A DNA stretch of 58,550 nt from Treponema sp. (GTDB lineage Bacteria; Spirochaetota; Spirochaetia; Treponematales; Breznakiellaceae): the NCBI GenBank assembly GCA_003245635.1, contig QKCO01000020.1:1-58550 (forward strand). The letters are read 5' to 3'. The notes beneath the pieces are model-generated. The model was given only the letters and a program-made list of their open reading frames with translations. It ran no database searches and was not told the DNA's origin. How positions within the stretch are numbered: position 1 is the stretch's first letter; every line of letters starts with the position of its first letter. Shown here piece by piece: positions 17,434 through 25,625 of the stretch. Position numbers and translations under genes: made by a program.

Positions 17434-18737
17434 AGGAGCGATGCCGCGAGCTCCGCCAGCTCGCTCCGTTCGGTCTTCTGCAGCGTCACGTGTCCGTGCA
17501 GGGCTTGGCCCTTGAAGGCCTCGATGAGGTAGGTCAAGCCGTTTGAGTTGGCGTCGAGGTACATGTTGTCGATCTGCTGCGGGTCGCCGGTAAGGACGAC
17601 CTTCGCGTTCTCCCCCGCGCGCGACACGATCGTCTTGACTTCGTGCGGCGTCAGATTCTGAGCCTCGTCCACGACGATGAACAGATTCGGCAGCGACCGG
17701 CCGCGGATGAAGGTGACCGCTTCGATTTCGAGCACGCGGTCGCGCACCAGCTGGTCGACCGATTTGACGCTCGGCTTCTTGTTCTGGCCGAGCAGAAAAT
17801 CCATATTGTCGAAGATGGGCTCCATCCAGTTCGCGAGCTTCGCGTTCTTCTCGCCGGGCAGGTATCCGATATCCTTGCCCAATGGAATCACCGGCCGGGA
17901 GATCAGCATCCGCGCGTAGGTATGGTCCTCCACCGTCTTCCGCAGGCCCGCAGCCACCGCGAGAAGCGTCTTGCCGGTCCCCGCGCGGCCAACGAGCGTA
18001 ACGCAGCGCACGCGGTCGTCGAGCAGGAGGTCGATCGCCGCGCGCTGGCGGTCGTTGAGCGCGTGCACGCCGTACACCGACTGGTGCTCGGGAATGAGCA
18101 CGAGCCGGTCTAGATCGACGTCCCAGCGGGTCAGGACGCTGCGCTCGCCGCCCGTCTCCTTGAGCAGCATGAACTCGTTCGCCTTGAGCTTTTCGGGCCA
18201 ATCGGCCCCGCCCGAGGAAAGGATCCGGTCGAACAGCGCCGCATCGGCAGAGGCTTCGCGGAAGCCCTGGTAGAGCGACGCGGCATCCACCTTCTGCTTT
18301 TCGTAGTCTACCGCCTTCAGGCCGAGCGCCGCCGCCTTGACGCGCGCGTTGATGTCCTTCGAGACGAAGAAGACGCGGGCGCCCGTCTTCTGCAGCGAAA
18401 AGGCTTGGAGCAGAATGCGGTTGTCGTTCTTCTCGAGCGGCAGATCGGGGGGCGGATCGCCGACGTCGCCGAAAGGCACCCTGACGGTCGAACCGTTCTC
18501 GAGCTTGACTCCGGCCCGCACGTCGCCGCCCTTGATGATCGAATTGAGAAAGCGGATCGCCTCCCGCGCGCTGCGGCCGCGCTGGTCGGGATAGGTCTTC
18601 AGCTTGTCGAGCTCTTCGAGTACGGTGAGGGGAATGGCGATCTCGGTATCTCTAAAGGAATAGATCGCTTCGGGATTGTGGATGAGGACGTTGGTGTCTA
18701 TGACGAATATTTTCGAGGGTTCGGTTGACTGCGCCAT
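17430..18737 (-). CDS. PIN-domain PhoH-family ATPase
   Basis: This 435-aa protein has an N-terminal PIN domain (about 8-150, acidic site starting at VIDTNVL) fused to a PhoH ATPase. Walker A is GRAGTGKT and Walker B is LFIVVDEAQN, followed by the PhoH signature TGDPQQID. Homologues (PhoH2) behave as ATP-dependent RNA helicase and ribonuclease. The ATG at 18737 is chosen because it sits nine bases after a -10 hexamer; an in-frame GTG at 18764 falls inside the promoter inverted repeat. It is first gene of a phoH-zinc ribbon-propeller unit. Whether it works alone or as a toxin-like module cannot be told. Confidence 0.88.
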   Translation of the reverse strand: MAQSTEPSKIFVIDTNVLIHNPEAIYSFRDTEIAIPLTVLEELDKLKTYPDQRGRSAREAIRFLNSIIKGGDVRAGVKLENGSTVRVPFGDVGDPPPDLPLEKNDNRILLQAFSLQKTGARVFFVSKDINARVKAAALGLKAVDYEKQKVDAASLYQGFREASADAALFDRILSSGGADWPEKLKANEFMLLKETGGERSVLTRWDVDLDRLVLIPEHQSVYGVHALNDRQRAAIDLLLDDRVRCVTLVGRAGTGKTLLAVAAGLRKTVEDHTYARMLISRPVIPLGKDIGYLPGEKNAKLANWMEPIFDNMDFLLGQNKKPSVKSVDQLVRDRVLEIEAVTFIRGRSLPNLFIVVDEAQNLTPHEVKTIVSRAGENAKVVLTGDPQQIDNMYLDANSNGLTYLIEAFKGQALHGHVTLQKTERSELAELAASLL

Positions 18738-18740
18738 ATC

Positions 18741-18775
18741 GCGTTCAGTGTAACGCGTGGCCACACTGAACGCAA
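18741..18775 (-). promoter_or_regulatory. phoH promoter embedded in a perfect inverted repeat
   Basis: Two 11-base arms, GCGTTCAGTGT (18741-18751) and ACACTGAACGC (18763-18773), flank 11 bases. On the minus strand the -35 TTGCGT (18770-18775) and -10 TACACT (18747-18752) are 17 bases apart, so the arms overlap both hexamers. The ATG is nine bases after the -10. A repressor operator is the simplest reading; an RNA hairpin is less likely because most of the repeat would not be transcribed. Confidence 0.6.
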
Positions 18776-18821
18776 GCGCGTAATTTTTTCGATAATCCGC
18801 GTTGAACGCGGACGAAGGCGA

Positions 18822-18944
18822 TCAGCGGGCTTCAGTGCGGCCCGAAGCCGCCTCGACCGAGCCGGTCGTCTTCGGAACATTGTAGGCGTTGATGAACGTC
18901 GAGACGGCGATCAACCCCATCAAGATCAAAACCAATTTACGCAT
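18822..18944 (-). CDS. Small secreted or membrane peptide, 40 aa
   Basis: A 40-codon frame starts at the ATG at 18944 with an excellent Shine-Dalgarno (GGGAGG, four bases upstream). The N-terminus is MRK followed by a hydrophobic stretch LVLILMGLIAVSTFI and a polar tail of about 22 residues. It could be a small membrane protein or a very short exported peptide. It has its own promoter (18966-18995), separate from the upstream M23 gene. Promoter, Shine-Dalgarno and signal-like peptide together make it a real gene; function unknown. Confidence 0.7.
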   Translation of the reverse strand: MRKLVLILMGLIAVSTFINAYNVPKTTGSVEAASGRTEAR

Positions 18945-18965
18945 CGATCCTCCCGAATCGCCGGC

Positions 18966-18995
18966 AGTATAGCACGGCGTGCTTTGAGAACGCAA
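18966..18995 (-). promoter_or_regulatory. Promoter of the 40-aa peptide gene
   Basis: Minus-strand -35 TTGCGT (18990-18995), 18-base spacer ending in TGC (extended -10), -10 TATACT (18966-18971, 5/6). The leader of about 15 bases contains the GGGAGG site. Confidence 0.65.
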
Positions 18996-19011
18996 GGGAA
19001 CGCAATCGGCA

Positions 19012-20133
19012 TCAGCGCTTCGACAGCAAAGACAAAGGATTCAAAGCCCTTCCGTTCTTGAAAACGGCGAAATGCACGTGGTTGCCGGTGCTGTATCCGG
19101 TGCTCCCGACTTCCCCGATCACTTGGCCCTGCTTCACTGCCGCGCCTTTGGTCGTGCGGTAGGCGCTGAGGTGGGCATACCACGACTGGTATCCGCTCGG
19201 ATGGGTCAGGATCACGTATTTCCCGTAGACCGAATTGTATCCGGTCGCGGCGACCCGCCCTTCCATCGTCGCCTTGATCGGCGTTCCTTCGGGCGCGGCC
19301 AGATCTATGGCGGCATGGAAACGCCGCACGCCGGTGAACGGATCGCTGCGCCAGCCGAAGGGCGACGTGAGGCGGCCGCGGATGGGATAGATGAACAGAT
19401 CGCCGAGCGCTTTCCGCAGGTCCCAGCTGTTCATCCGCGCGCCGGGCAGAAAGAGCTTCATGCCCGGGTGGATGGTTTCGCTCTGCATATCGTTCGCGTC
19501 TAGGATCGCCTCCATCGGTATGCCGTTAGCGGAAGCGATTTTGGAAAGACTGTCTCCCGGCCTGACGGTATACAGGACGCCGTCCATATTCGGAATCTTG
19601 AGCGAGGTGCCGGCCTGCAGGTTCTTCGCGTTCGATATCCCGTTCGAGGCGATCAGAGAACCGATGTCCAGCGAATGCTTGAGCGCAATCGAAGAAAGCG
19701 TATCCCCTCGCTGCACGGTATAGCTTTCGAATTTGAAGGTTTCGACCAGATCGAGGGAGGCGAGGTCCGCATCGGCTGCGGAATCAGCCGCCGCGGCGCG
19801 GCAGAGCCCGACGAACGAACGCATCTCGCTCTCTAGCAGATCGTCCTTCGCGTGAAGGAGAGCGGAAACGCGCGCCCCCCGCTGAAGCGATATGCCGTAC
19901 GCGAGCGCGAGGGCGGCCGCCGCCGCGGCGAGGAGAACGGCGGCCGACGAACGGTAGAACGCGGGACGGCGGACTGCGCCGTAAATGGAGGCCGCCAAGC
20001 CGCGGAGCCGAGGCCGCATTCCGATCCGCGCGGGCGCGGCGGAGGACTGCCGGCCGTTCGGACGCGAAGGCCGCATCGGCGCGCGGCGCTTTTGGACGCG
20101 TTGGCTGCTGATCAGTTCGTTCGTGTGCTGCAT
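19012..20133 (-). CDS. LysM-M23 peptidoglycan endopeptidase
   Basis: The protein is 373 aa from the ATG at 20133; earlier in-frame starts fall in the promoter. A basic cytoplasmic N-terminus precedes one transmembrane helix (SSAAVLLAAAAAALALAYG). Two LysM domains follow (SYTVQRGDTLSSIA and LYTVRPGDSLSKIA), then a lysostaphin-type M23 domain. The zinc ligands are complete: His and Asp in RFHAAIDLA, and HxH in GNHVHFAVF, with the YAHLS motif. It is therefore expected to be an active membrane-anchored periplasmic endopeptidase, involved in wall growth or daughter-cell separation. It diverges from lepB, and their -10 hexamers overlap. Confidence 0.9.
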   Translation of the reverse strand: MQHTNELISSQRVQKRRAPMRPSRPNGRQSSAAPARIGMRPRLRGLAASIYGAVRRPAFYRSSAAVLLAAAAAALALAYGISLQRGARVSALLHAKDDLLESEMRSFVGLCRAAAADSAADADLASLDLVETFKFESYTVQRGDTLSSIALKHSLDIGSLIASNGISNAKNLQAGTSLKIPNMDGVLYTVRPGDSLSKIASANGIPMEAILDANDMQSETIHPGMKLFLPGARMNSWDLRKALGDLFIYPIRGRLTSPFGWRSDPFTGVRRFHAAIDLAAPEGTPIKATMEGRVAATGYNSVYGKYVILTHPSGYQSWYAHLSAYRTTKGAAVKQGQVIGEVGSTGYSTGNHVHFAVFKNGRALNPLSLLSKR

Positions 20134-20146
20134 ATCGTATTCTTTA

Positions 20147-20175
20147 TCGACACGATGGGCTCTCCGCATTATACT
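20147..20175 (+). promoter_or_regulatory. lepB promoter (leaderless) overlapping the M23 promoter
   Basis: Plus strand: TCGACA (20147-20152, 5/6), 17-base spacer, TATACT (20170-20175, 5/6); the lepB ATG follows after six bases without a Shine-Dalgarno. On the minus strand a perfect TATAAT (20168-20173) serves the M23 gene, so the two -10 elements share four base pairs and the promoters must compete. Confidence 0.72.
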
Positions 20176-20181
20176 TGCGCG

Positions 20182-20562
20182 ATGCGGACCGGGCGAATCG
20201 TTTTGGCGGCTTGCGTCGCCGCGCTTATCATCAAATCGGTGTGCGTGGATATCATGATTTCAGAAGGAAGATCGATGCTGCCGACCATCCGGCCGGGGAC
20301 CATCCTGCTCATGAACAGACTCGCGTACGGTTTCCGCCTGCCCTTCCAGAAAGGATACGCGCTGCGATGGAGCGCGCCCGCGCCCGGAGACATCGTGGTA
20401 TTCCCGTCTCCCGACGGCGTGCTCGCCGTCAAGCGCGTCGGAGACGCCGACGCCGCCCGGTTCATGGCGCTCGGCGACAACGCCGGCGAATCCTACGATT
20501 CGAGGCAGTACGGGCCGATCCGCGTCGATTCGGTCATCGGGAACATAGTGGGAGTCAAATGA
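20182..20562 (+). CDS. lepB: Signal peptidase I (short S26 peptidase)
   Basis: This 126-aa protein is short for the family. One N-terminal membrane helix (IVLAACVAALIIKSVCV) is followed by the catalytic serine in SEGRSMLPTI (box B), the catalytic lysine in GVLAVKRVGD (box D), and box E ALGDNAGESYDSRQYGPI. It cleaves signal peptides on the outer face of the cytoplasmic membrane. The ATG at 20182 lies six bases after the -10. The stop overlaps the ftsI start (ATGA), and ftsI similarly overlaps maf, making a tightly coupled three-gene unit. A main, longer signal peptidase may exist elsewhere; this one could be specialised. Confidence 0.88.
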   Translation: MRTGRIVLAACVAALIIKSVCVDIMISEGRSMLPTIRPGTILLMNRLAYGFRLPFQKGYALRWSAPAPGDIVVFPSPDGVLAVKRVGDADAARFMALGDNAGESYDSRQYGPIRVDSVIGNIVGVK

Positions 20563-22442
20563 TCGGGACCGAACGGGAAGCCGTGAACGCGCGAAAAGGC
20601 TCTGCCGTCCGCTTCGTCTTTTTCGCGTCCTTCCTGTCCCTGGCGGCTTTGGGCGTTCTCTTCATCTACGGCAGGACCATGCTTTCGGGAGACGGCCCAG
20701 TCGGCGGCGGTCCCGCCGCGCAGGGCGAACGCGGACCGATACTCGACCGCAACGGAAAGATCCTCGCCATGCAGACCAAGCTCGGAAACGTGACCATCTG
20801 GAAGCCCGAACTGCGCGAACCGGAAGAAACCGTCGAAAAGCTTTCGGGCATCCTGGGCATGAAGGCTGAAGCGCTGAAGGAACGCATCGCGGCGTCGGAA
20901 AGCGACTTCCTGTACGTCAAGAAGAAGGTCGATCAATCGGCGATCGCCGCGATCGAGGCGCTCCGCGCGGCAGGCGAACTCAAGGGGGTCGGCATAGAGC
21001 CGACCGTCGGGCGCGTGTATCCCGAGAAGAGCCTGGCGAGCAAGCTGGTCGGATTCGTCGGCGACGACAACATAGGACTCGCGGGGACCGAATACGCCTT
21101 CCAGAACGCGCTCGCCCCGGCGGACGGGAGCGGCTACGGCGATCAGGTCTTCCTCACCATAGACGCGAACGCGCAGCACTTGGTCGAGAAGATCACGAGA
21201 GCGTCCTTCGAGGCGAACAAGGCGGAGGCCGTCCTTTCCATCGCGCTCGACCCGCGCACCGGAGAGATCCTCGCCTACGCCAACATGCCCGACTACGACC
21301 CAAACGACATCCGGTCCTTCGGCGAACGAGAGATGACCGACCGCATCGCGGTGAACGCCTACGAGCCGGGCTCGGTCTTCAAGATATTCTCGCTGTCGGC
21401 GATGATGGAGCTCGGAGGGATCACCGCATCCTCCACCTTCGTGTGCGACGGCGCGTACGATACGATCACGGCCGGCGGCGAGCGCATCGTCATCAAATGC
21501 CTGGGGGCCCACGGAACGGTCCATCCGAAGGAGATCATCAAATACTCCTGCAACACGGGCACCGCGTACGCGTCGGACACCGTCGAAGCGGCGGCCTTCG
21601 CCCGGATGATCGAGAACTTCGGCTTCGGCGCCAAGACGGGTTCCGGCCTGCCCGGGGAAACGCCGGGCTTCGTCCGTCCGGTGGACCGATGGTCGCAGCG
21701 CTCGAAGCAGACGATCGCCATCGGACAGGAGATCGCGGTTTCGGCCCTGCAGATGGTGCAGGCCGCGACGGCGATCGCAAACGACGGCGTCATGGTGCGG
21801 CCGCGCTACGTGTCCCGCATCGTCGCGCCCGACGGCACGGTGAAGCAGGTATTCGATCCCGAACCGATCCGCCGGGTGATCTCCGCGGCCAACGCCCGCG
21901 AGATGCGGTCCTTCATGATGGCGGCCTCTTCGGAAGCGGGCACCGGCCATCGCGCGAACGTCGAGGACATGCGGCTCGCGGTGAAGACCGGAACGGCCCA
22001 GCTCATCGACCCGGAAACCAACGCCTACTCGAAGACCGACTACATAGCCAGCTGCATGGCGCTGCTCCCCGAGGAAGCGCCGCGCCTGGTGCTCTACCAC
22101 GTGATCATCAAGCCTAAAGGCGACTCCTATCTGGGAGGCCGCATCGCCGCGCCGCCCATCCGGGAGATGGCCGAAGCGCTGACCGACTATTTCGGCATAC
22201 CCCGCGGCAGGAACGAGCAGGCCGTACATTCGGGCACCGTCACCATCCCAGCGGCTGGGGACGTTTCCATCGGTGACCACATGCCGAACCTGGTCGGCGC
22301 CTCGAAGCGCAGCCTTCTGCCCCTGCTGTCCCGGTCTGACATCTCCGTCGAGATCGTGGGCGACGGCTGGGTGCGGCGCCAGAGCCCGGCCGCCGGCGCT
22401 CCGATCTCGGCCGGAGCGAAAATCCGGCTGGAATTGGAATGA
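20559..22442 (+). CDS. ftsI: Penicillin-binding protein transpeptidase with C-terminal PASTA domain (FtsI/PBP2 type)
   Basis: This 627-aa class B PBP has one membrane helix (18-38), the dimerisation motif RGPILDRNG (58-66), and a transpeptidase domain with S272-VF-K275, S330-C-N332 and K476-T-G478. A single PASTA-like domain occupies about 565-627 (MPNLVGASKRSLLPLL onward). It cross-links septal or cylindrical peptidoglycan. The start ATG at 20559 overlaps the lepB stop by four bases, and its own stop overlaps the next start. PASTA domains in class B PBPs are typical of FtsI/SpoVD-like proteins, so the division role is likely but not proven. Confidence 0.88.
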   Translation: MIGTEREAVNARKGSAVRFVFFASFLSLAALGVLFIYGRTMLSGDGPVGGGPAAQGERGPILDRNGKILAMQTKLGNVTIWKPELREPEETVEKLSGILGMKAEALKERIAASESDFLYVKKKVDQSAIAAIEALRAAGELKGVGIEPTVGRVYPEKSLASKLVGFVGDDNIGLAGTEYAFQNALAPADGSGYGDQVFLTIDANAQHLVEKITRASFEANKAEAVLSIALDPRTGEILAYANMPDYDPNDIRSFGEREMTDRIAVNAYEPGSVFKIFSLSAMMELGGITASSTFVCDGAYDTITAGGERIVIKCLGAHGTVHPKEIIKYSCNTGTAYASDTVEAAAFARMIENFGFGAKTGSGLPGETPGFVRPVDRWSQRSKQTIAIGQEIAVSALQMVQAATAIANDGVMVRPRYVSRIVAPDGTVKQVFDPEPIRRVISAANAREMRSFMMAASSEAGTGHRANVEDMRLAVKTGTAQLIDPETNAYSKTDYIASCMALLPEEAPRLVLYHVIIKPKGDSYLGGRIAAPPIREMAEALTDYFGIPRGRNEQAVHSGTVTIPAAGDVSIGDHMPNLVGASKRSLLPLLSRSDISVEIVGDGWVRRQSPAAGAPISAGAKIRLELE

Positions 22443-24271
22443 CGGAGATCCACGATAAAAACGCGTCCCTGCTCAGGGAGCGCTTTCCGGGACTGATCGA
22501 ACGCATCGAACGGGAAGCGGCCGCCGGTTCGGACGAGTATCCGCTGGAGCTCGCCTCCGGGTCGCGCGGAGAAGCGAGCCTGCTCGCGGCGGGCAGGTGG
22601 GTCCATTCCCAGGTCGCCCCCCGGAGGGAGGCCGAGCGTATGGCCGCCGGATCCTCAGGCGGCGGACCGCTCGTCGTGCTCGGCTTCGGCCTGGGCTACG
22701 CGGCGGAAGCCGCCGCGGCGGCCTACCCCGGCCGTCCGCTGATCGTCGCGGAAAAGGACCCGCGGGTCCTGCGCCTCGCCTTCTCGAGCCGGGACCTGAG
22801 CGCGCTCCTTTCCCGCGGCGGCTTGGCTTTCCTCGTTTCCGGCGATCCTGCGGATCTGCCGGCCGCGCTCGACAGAATCGGCTCGATCGGCGGCGAGCCG
22901 GCGATACTCGCCAACCGCACGCTGCGCGACCTGAACCGGGCCTGGTACGACGAGGCCGAAGCGGCAGTCCGGTCCTGGGCCGCGAGGGACGAGATCAACG
23001 CCGCGACGCTCAAGCGCTTCGGCGCCCGTTGGGTCAGGAACCTCGCGCGCAACCTGGAGACGGTCCGCGACGTGCCGGGCGTAGCGCGCCTCGAGGGACG
23101 GTTCGCCGGCTTCCCCGCGCTGCTCATGGCGGCCGGGCCGTCGCTCGACGAGATCCTTCCGCATCTGCCCGAAATAGCGGAGCGCTGCCTCGTCGTCGCC
23201 GTGGACACATCCCTCCGGGCGGCGCTCGGCGCCGGAGTCGATCCCGATTTCGCGGTCGTCGTCGATCCGCAGTACTGGAACGCGCGCCATCTGGACCGCT
23301 GTCCGGCGCCGCGGACCGCGCTCGTCGCCGAATCGGCGGTATATCCGTCGGTCTTTTCCTCGCCCTTCGAGCGCTCCTTCCTGTGCGCGTCCCTCTTTCC
23401 GCTCGGCCGCTTCGTGGAGGCCGGAGTCGACCCCAAAGGAGGCCTCGGCGCCGGAGGCTCGGTGGCGACGAGCGCGTGGGACTTCGTCCGCGTCCTGGGC
23501 TGCGGCCCCATCTGGGCCGCGGGCCTCGACCTCTCCTATCCAGGCCTGAAAACGCATTTCAAGGGCGCCCTGTTCGAGGAGCGGACGCACGCCGAAGCGA
23601 GGCGCACCGACACCGGGGAACTGCGCTCCTTCCGCGCGCTCCGCGACGGAAGGCCGTTCCCCGCGCCGGCCGCGGACGGGGGAGCGGTCCTGACGGACAA
23701 GCGCCTTTCCCTGTACGCCTCCTGGTTCGAAAGCCGCTTCCGGCGCTACCCTGAAGCGGCCCCCCGGAGCCTGTCCCCGAAGGGGCTGCGCATCGGCGGG
23801 CTGCGCGGCGATGCGCTCGAGCGGCTGCTCTCGCTGCCGGTCCGCCGCGGCGAGATCGACGACCGCCTCGGCGCCGCCTACGGGGAAATCGACCGGGACT
23901 GGAACGCGGGAGCCGCGGAGAGGACGGAGGCGTTCGGGAGGCGCGTCGCCGAGCTGACGGCAGGGCTGGAAGCCCTGGCCGGAATCGCGGAAAAAGCGGC
24001 GGAAACGGCAAGGGAAGCTCAGGGGGCGAAGGAAGCGACCGAAAAGTCTGCCGCGCTGGACGCGCTGGACGAGGCGAACCGGCTCATCGCGACGAGCGCG
24101 GTGAAGGACGTCGCCGGATTCCTCTTTCCCCGGATCGGCGATCTGGAAGCGGAACTGCCGCCCGGCGAAGCCGATCCGCTCGGGCGCCACCTGCGCCTTT
24201 CGCGCCTTCTCTACGAACGCCTTGCGAAGACGGCCGGGTTCAACGCCGGGTTGCTGAAGAAAAAGCTTTAG
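22439..24271 (+). CDS. Motility-associated glycosyltransferase family protein (Maf/DUF115)
   Basis: This 610-aa soluble protein carries the DUF115/MptE-like core (about 210-400): FPALLMAAGPSLDEILPHL, VVAVDTSLRAALGAGVDPDF, then VDPQYWNARH and a GLDLSYPG segment. An N-terminal region with GFGLGYAAEAA resembles a nucleotide-binding turn, and the C-terminal 150 residues are helical. Maf proteins transfer nonulosonic acids to flagellins in several bacteria; spirochaetal flagellins are also glycosylated, so flagellin is the likely substrate, by inference. It is translationally coupled (ATGA) to ftsI, which is an unexpected partner. Confidence 0.82.
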   Translation: MTEIHDKNASLLRERFPGLIERIEREAAAGSDEYPLELASGSRGEASLLAAGRWVHSQVAPRREAERMAAGSSGGGPLVVLGFGLGYAAEAAAAAYPGRPLIVAEKDPRVLRLAFSSRDLSALLSRGGLAFLVSGDPADLPAALDRIGSIGGEPAILANRTLRDLNRAWYDEAEAAVRSWAARDEINAATLKRFGARWVRNLARNLETVRDVPGVARLEGRFAGFPALLMAAGPSLDEILPHLPEIAERCLVVAVDTSLRAALGAGVDPDFAVVVDPQYWNARHLDRCPAPRTALVAESAVYPSVFSSPFERSFLCASLFPLGRFVEAGVDPKGGLGAGGSVATSAWDFVRVLGCGPIWAAGLDLSYPGLKTHFKGALFEERTHAEARRTDTGELRSFRALRDGRPFPAPAADGGAVLTDKRLSLYASWFESRFRRYPEAAPRSLSPKGLRIGGLRGDALERLLSLPVRRGEIDDRLGAAYGEIDRDWNAGAAERTEAFGRRVAELTAGLEALAGIAEKAAETAREAQGAKEATEKSAALDALDEANRLIATSAVKDVAGFLFPRIGDLEAELPPGEADPLGRHLRLSRLLYERLAKTAGFNAGLLKKKL

Positions 24272-24354
24272 AGCCCTCCACCGGCGCCGATATCAATACT
24301 GTAGGCGGTATACGAGCGCGGACATTCGGGTGTTCCGCGAACCGGGCCTCATTT

Positions 24355-24393
24355 GACGGTGCGCGCAGACGTCCAGGCGCACCGTCTTTTTTT
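24355..24393 (+). terminator. Terminator of lepB-ftsI-maf
   Basis: A perfect 10-bp stem (24355-24364 with 24377-24386), 12-base loop and seven T. It abuts the stop codon of the convergent aminotransferase. The 80 bases before it contain only a weak hairpin and no recognisable RNA. Confidence 0.88.
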
Positions 24394-25609
24394 ATGCCTG
24401 CCGGTAATCCGAGAGGAAATCCTTCAGGCGGCCGAACGCGTCCGTGAGCGTCTCCTTGTCGGGAAGAAACACGATTCTGAAATGGTTAGGCTCGTGCCAA
24501 TTGAAGCCCGACCCCTGGACCAGGAGGATTCGCTTGGCCTTGAGCAGATCCATGACGAAACGCTCGTCGTCGCCGATGGCGAATTTCTTCATGTCGATCT
24601 TCGGGAAGCAGTACAGCGCGCCCTTCGGCTTCACGCAGGACAATCCGGGGATGTCGTTCACGAGCGAGTGGCAGAGATCCCGCTGCTCCTTGAGCCTCCC
24701 GCCGGGAAGCACCAGGTCGTTGATGCTCTGATACCCGCCGAGCGCCGTCTGTATCGCGAACTGCGCCGGCACGTTGGCGCACAGGCGCATATTCGAAAGC
24801 ATCTCGAGTCCTTCGCGGTAGCCGTTCGCGATATTCTTGTTGCCGGAAAGGACCATCCAGCCCGAGCGGAAGCCGGCAGCGCGGTAGGCCTTGGAAAGCC
24901 CGTTGAAGCTGATGGTCAGGAGGGACGGATCGATGGTCGCCATCGTCGTGTGCACGGCGCCGTCGTACACGATCCGGTCGTAGATCTCGTCGGCGAAGAC
25001 GATCAGCTCGTTCTCCCGGGCGACCTTCGCGATCTCCTCGAGCACGGAGCGCTCGTAGACCGCGCCGGTCGGGTTGTTCGGGTTGATCACCACGATGGCC
25101 TTCGTCCGGGGAGAGACCTTCGAACGGATATCGGCGATGTCGGGGTTCCAGTCGGACTCCTCGTCGCAGATGTAGTGCACGGCCCGGCCGCCGGCCAGAT
25201 TGACGGCGGCGGTCCACAGCGGATAATCGGGCGCCGGCACGAGGACCTCGTCGCCCGCGTCGAGCAGGCCCTGCATCGACATGACGATGAGCTCGCTCAC
25301 GCCGTTCCCGATGAAGATGTCGTCGACGCCGACGTCCATGACGCCCTTGCCCTGGAAATCCTGCATGATCGCCTTGCGGGCGGGGAAAAGCCCTTGGGAA
25401 TCGCAGTAGCCCTGGGCGTTCTGCAGGTTCACGATCATGTCGTGCAGGATCTCGTCGGGCGCGTTGAAGCCGAACGTCGCCGGATTGCCGATGTTGAGCT
25501 TCAGGATGCGGAAGCCCTCGCCCTCCATGCGCTTGGCCTCCTTGAGCACGGGGCCGCGGATATCGTAGCAGACTTCGTCCAGCTTGGCGGATTTCTTAAA
25601 GGAACGCAT
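24392..25609 (-). CDS. alaA: Alanine/aspartate-type aminotransferase (AlaA-like)
   Basis: This 405-aa class I/II PLP aminotransferase begins at the ATG at 25609, with GGAGG seven bases upstream; the longer open frame lacks support. It shows NPNNPTGAVY (substrate and PLP loop), FADEIYDRIVYDG, and the PLP lysine in SFNGLSKAYRAAGFRSGW. The N-terminal SAKLDEVCYDIRGPVLKEA matches the AlaA/YfdZ group, which makes alanine from pyruvate and glutamate. Aspartate as amino donor is possible. It follows a small membrane-protein gene by 16 bases on the same strand. Confidence 0.88.
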   Translation of the reverse strand: MRSFKKSAKLDEVCYDIRGPVLKEAKRMEGEGFRILKLNIGNPATFGFNAPDEILHDMIVNLQNAQGYCDSQGLFPARKAIMQDFQGKGVMDVGVDDIFIGNGVSELIVMSMQGLLDAGDEVLVPAPDYPLWTAAVNLAGGRAVHYICDEESDWNPDIADIRSKVSPRTKAIVVINPNNPTGAVYERSVLEEIAKVARENELIVFADEIYDRIVYDGAVHTTMATIDPSLLTISFNGLSKAYRAAGFRSGWMVLSGNKNIANGYREGLEMLSNMRLCANVPAQFAIQTALGGYQSINDLVLPGGRLKEQRDLCHSLVNDIPGLSCVKPKGALYCFPKIDMKKFAIGDDERFVMDLLKAKRILLVQGSGFNWHEPNHFRIVFLPDKETLTDAFGRLKDFLSDYRQA

Positions 25610-25625
25610 ACATCGACCTCCACGG

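Noticed and set aside
18797-18811. Short palindrome CCGCGTT-G-AACGCGG as a terminator of the 40-aa peptide gene
   Set aside because: No T-run follows on the minus strand; the nearby T-stretch is on the wrong side.
20493-22280. A 595-codon open frame antisense to ftsI, and similar long antisense frames over maf, fusA2, parC and alaA
   Set aside because: High GC with strong third-position bias keeps the opposite strand open; none shows a recognisable domain, a Shine-Dalgarno or a promoter.
24272-24354. A tRNA or small RNA between maf and the terminator
   Set aside because: Only one weak 6-bp hairpin is present; no tRNA arms or TTCGA-like loop.
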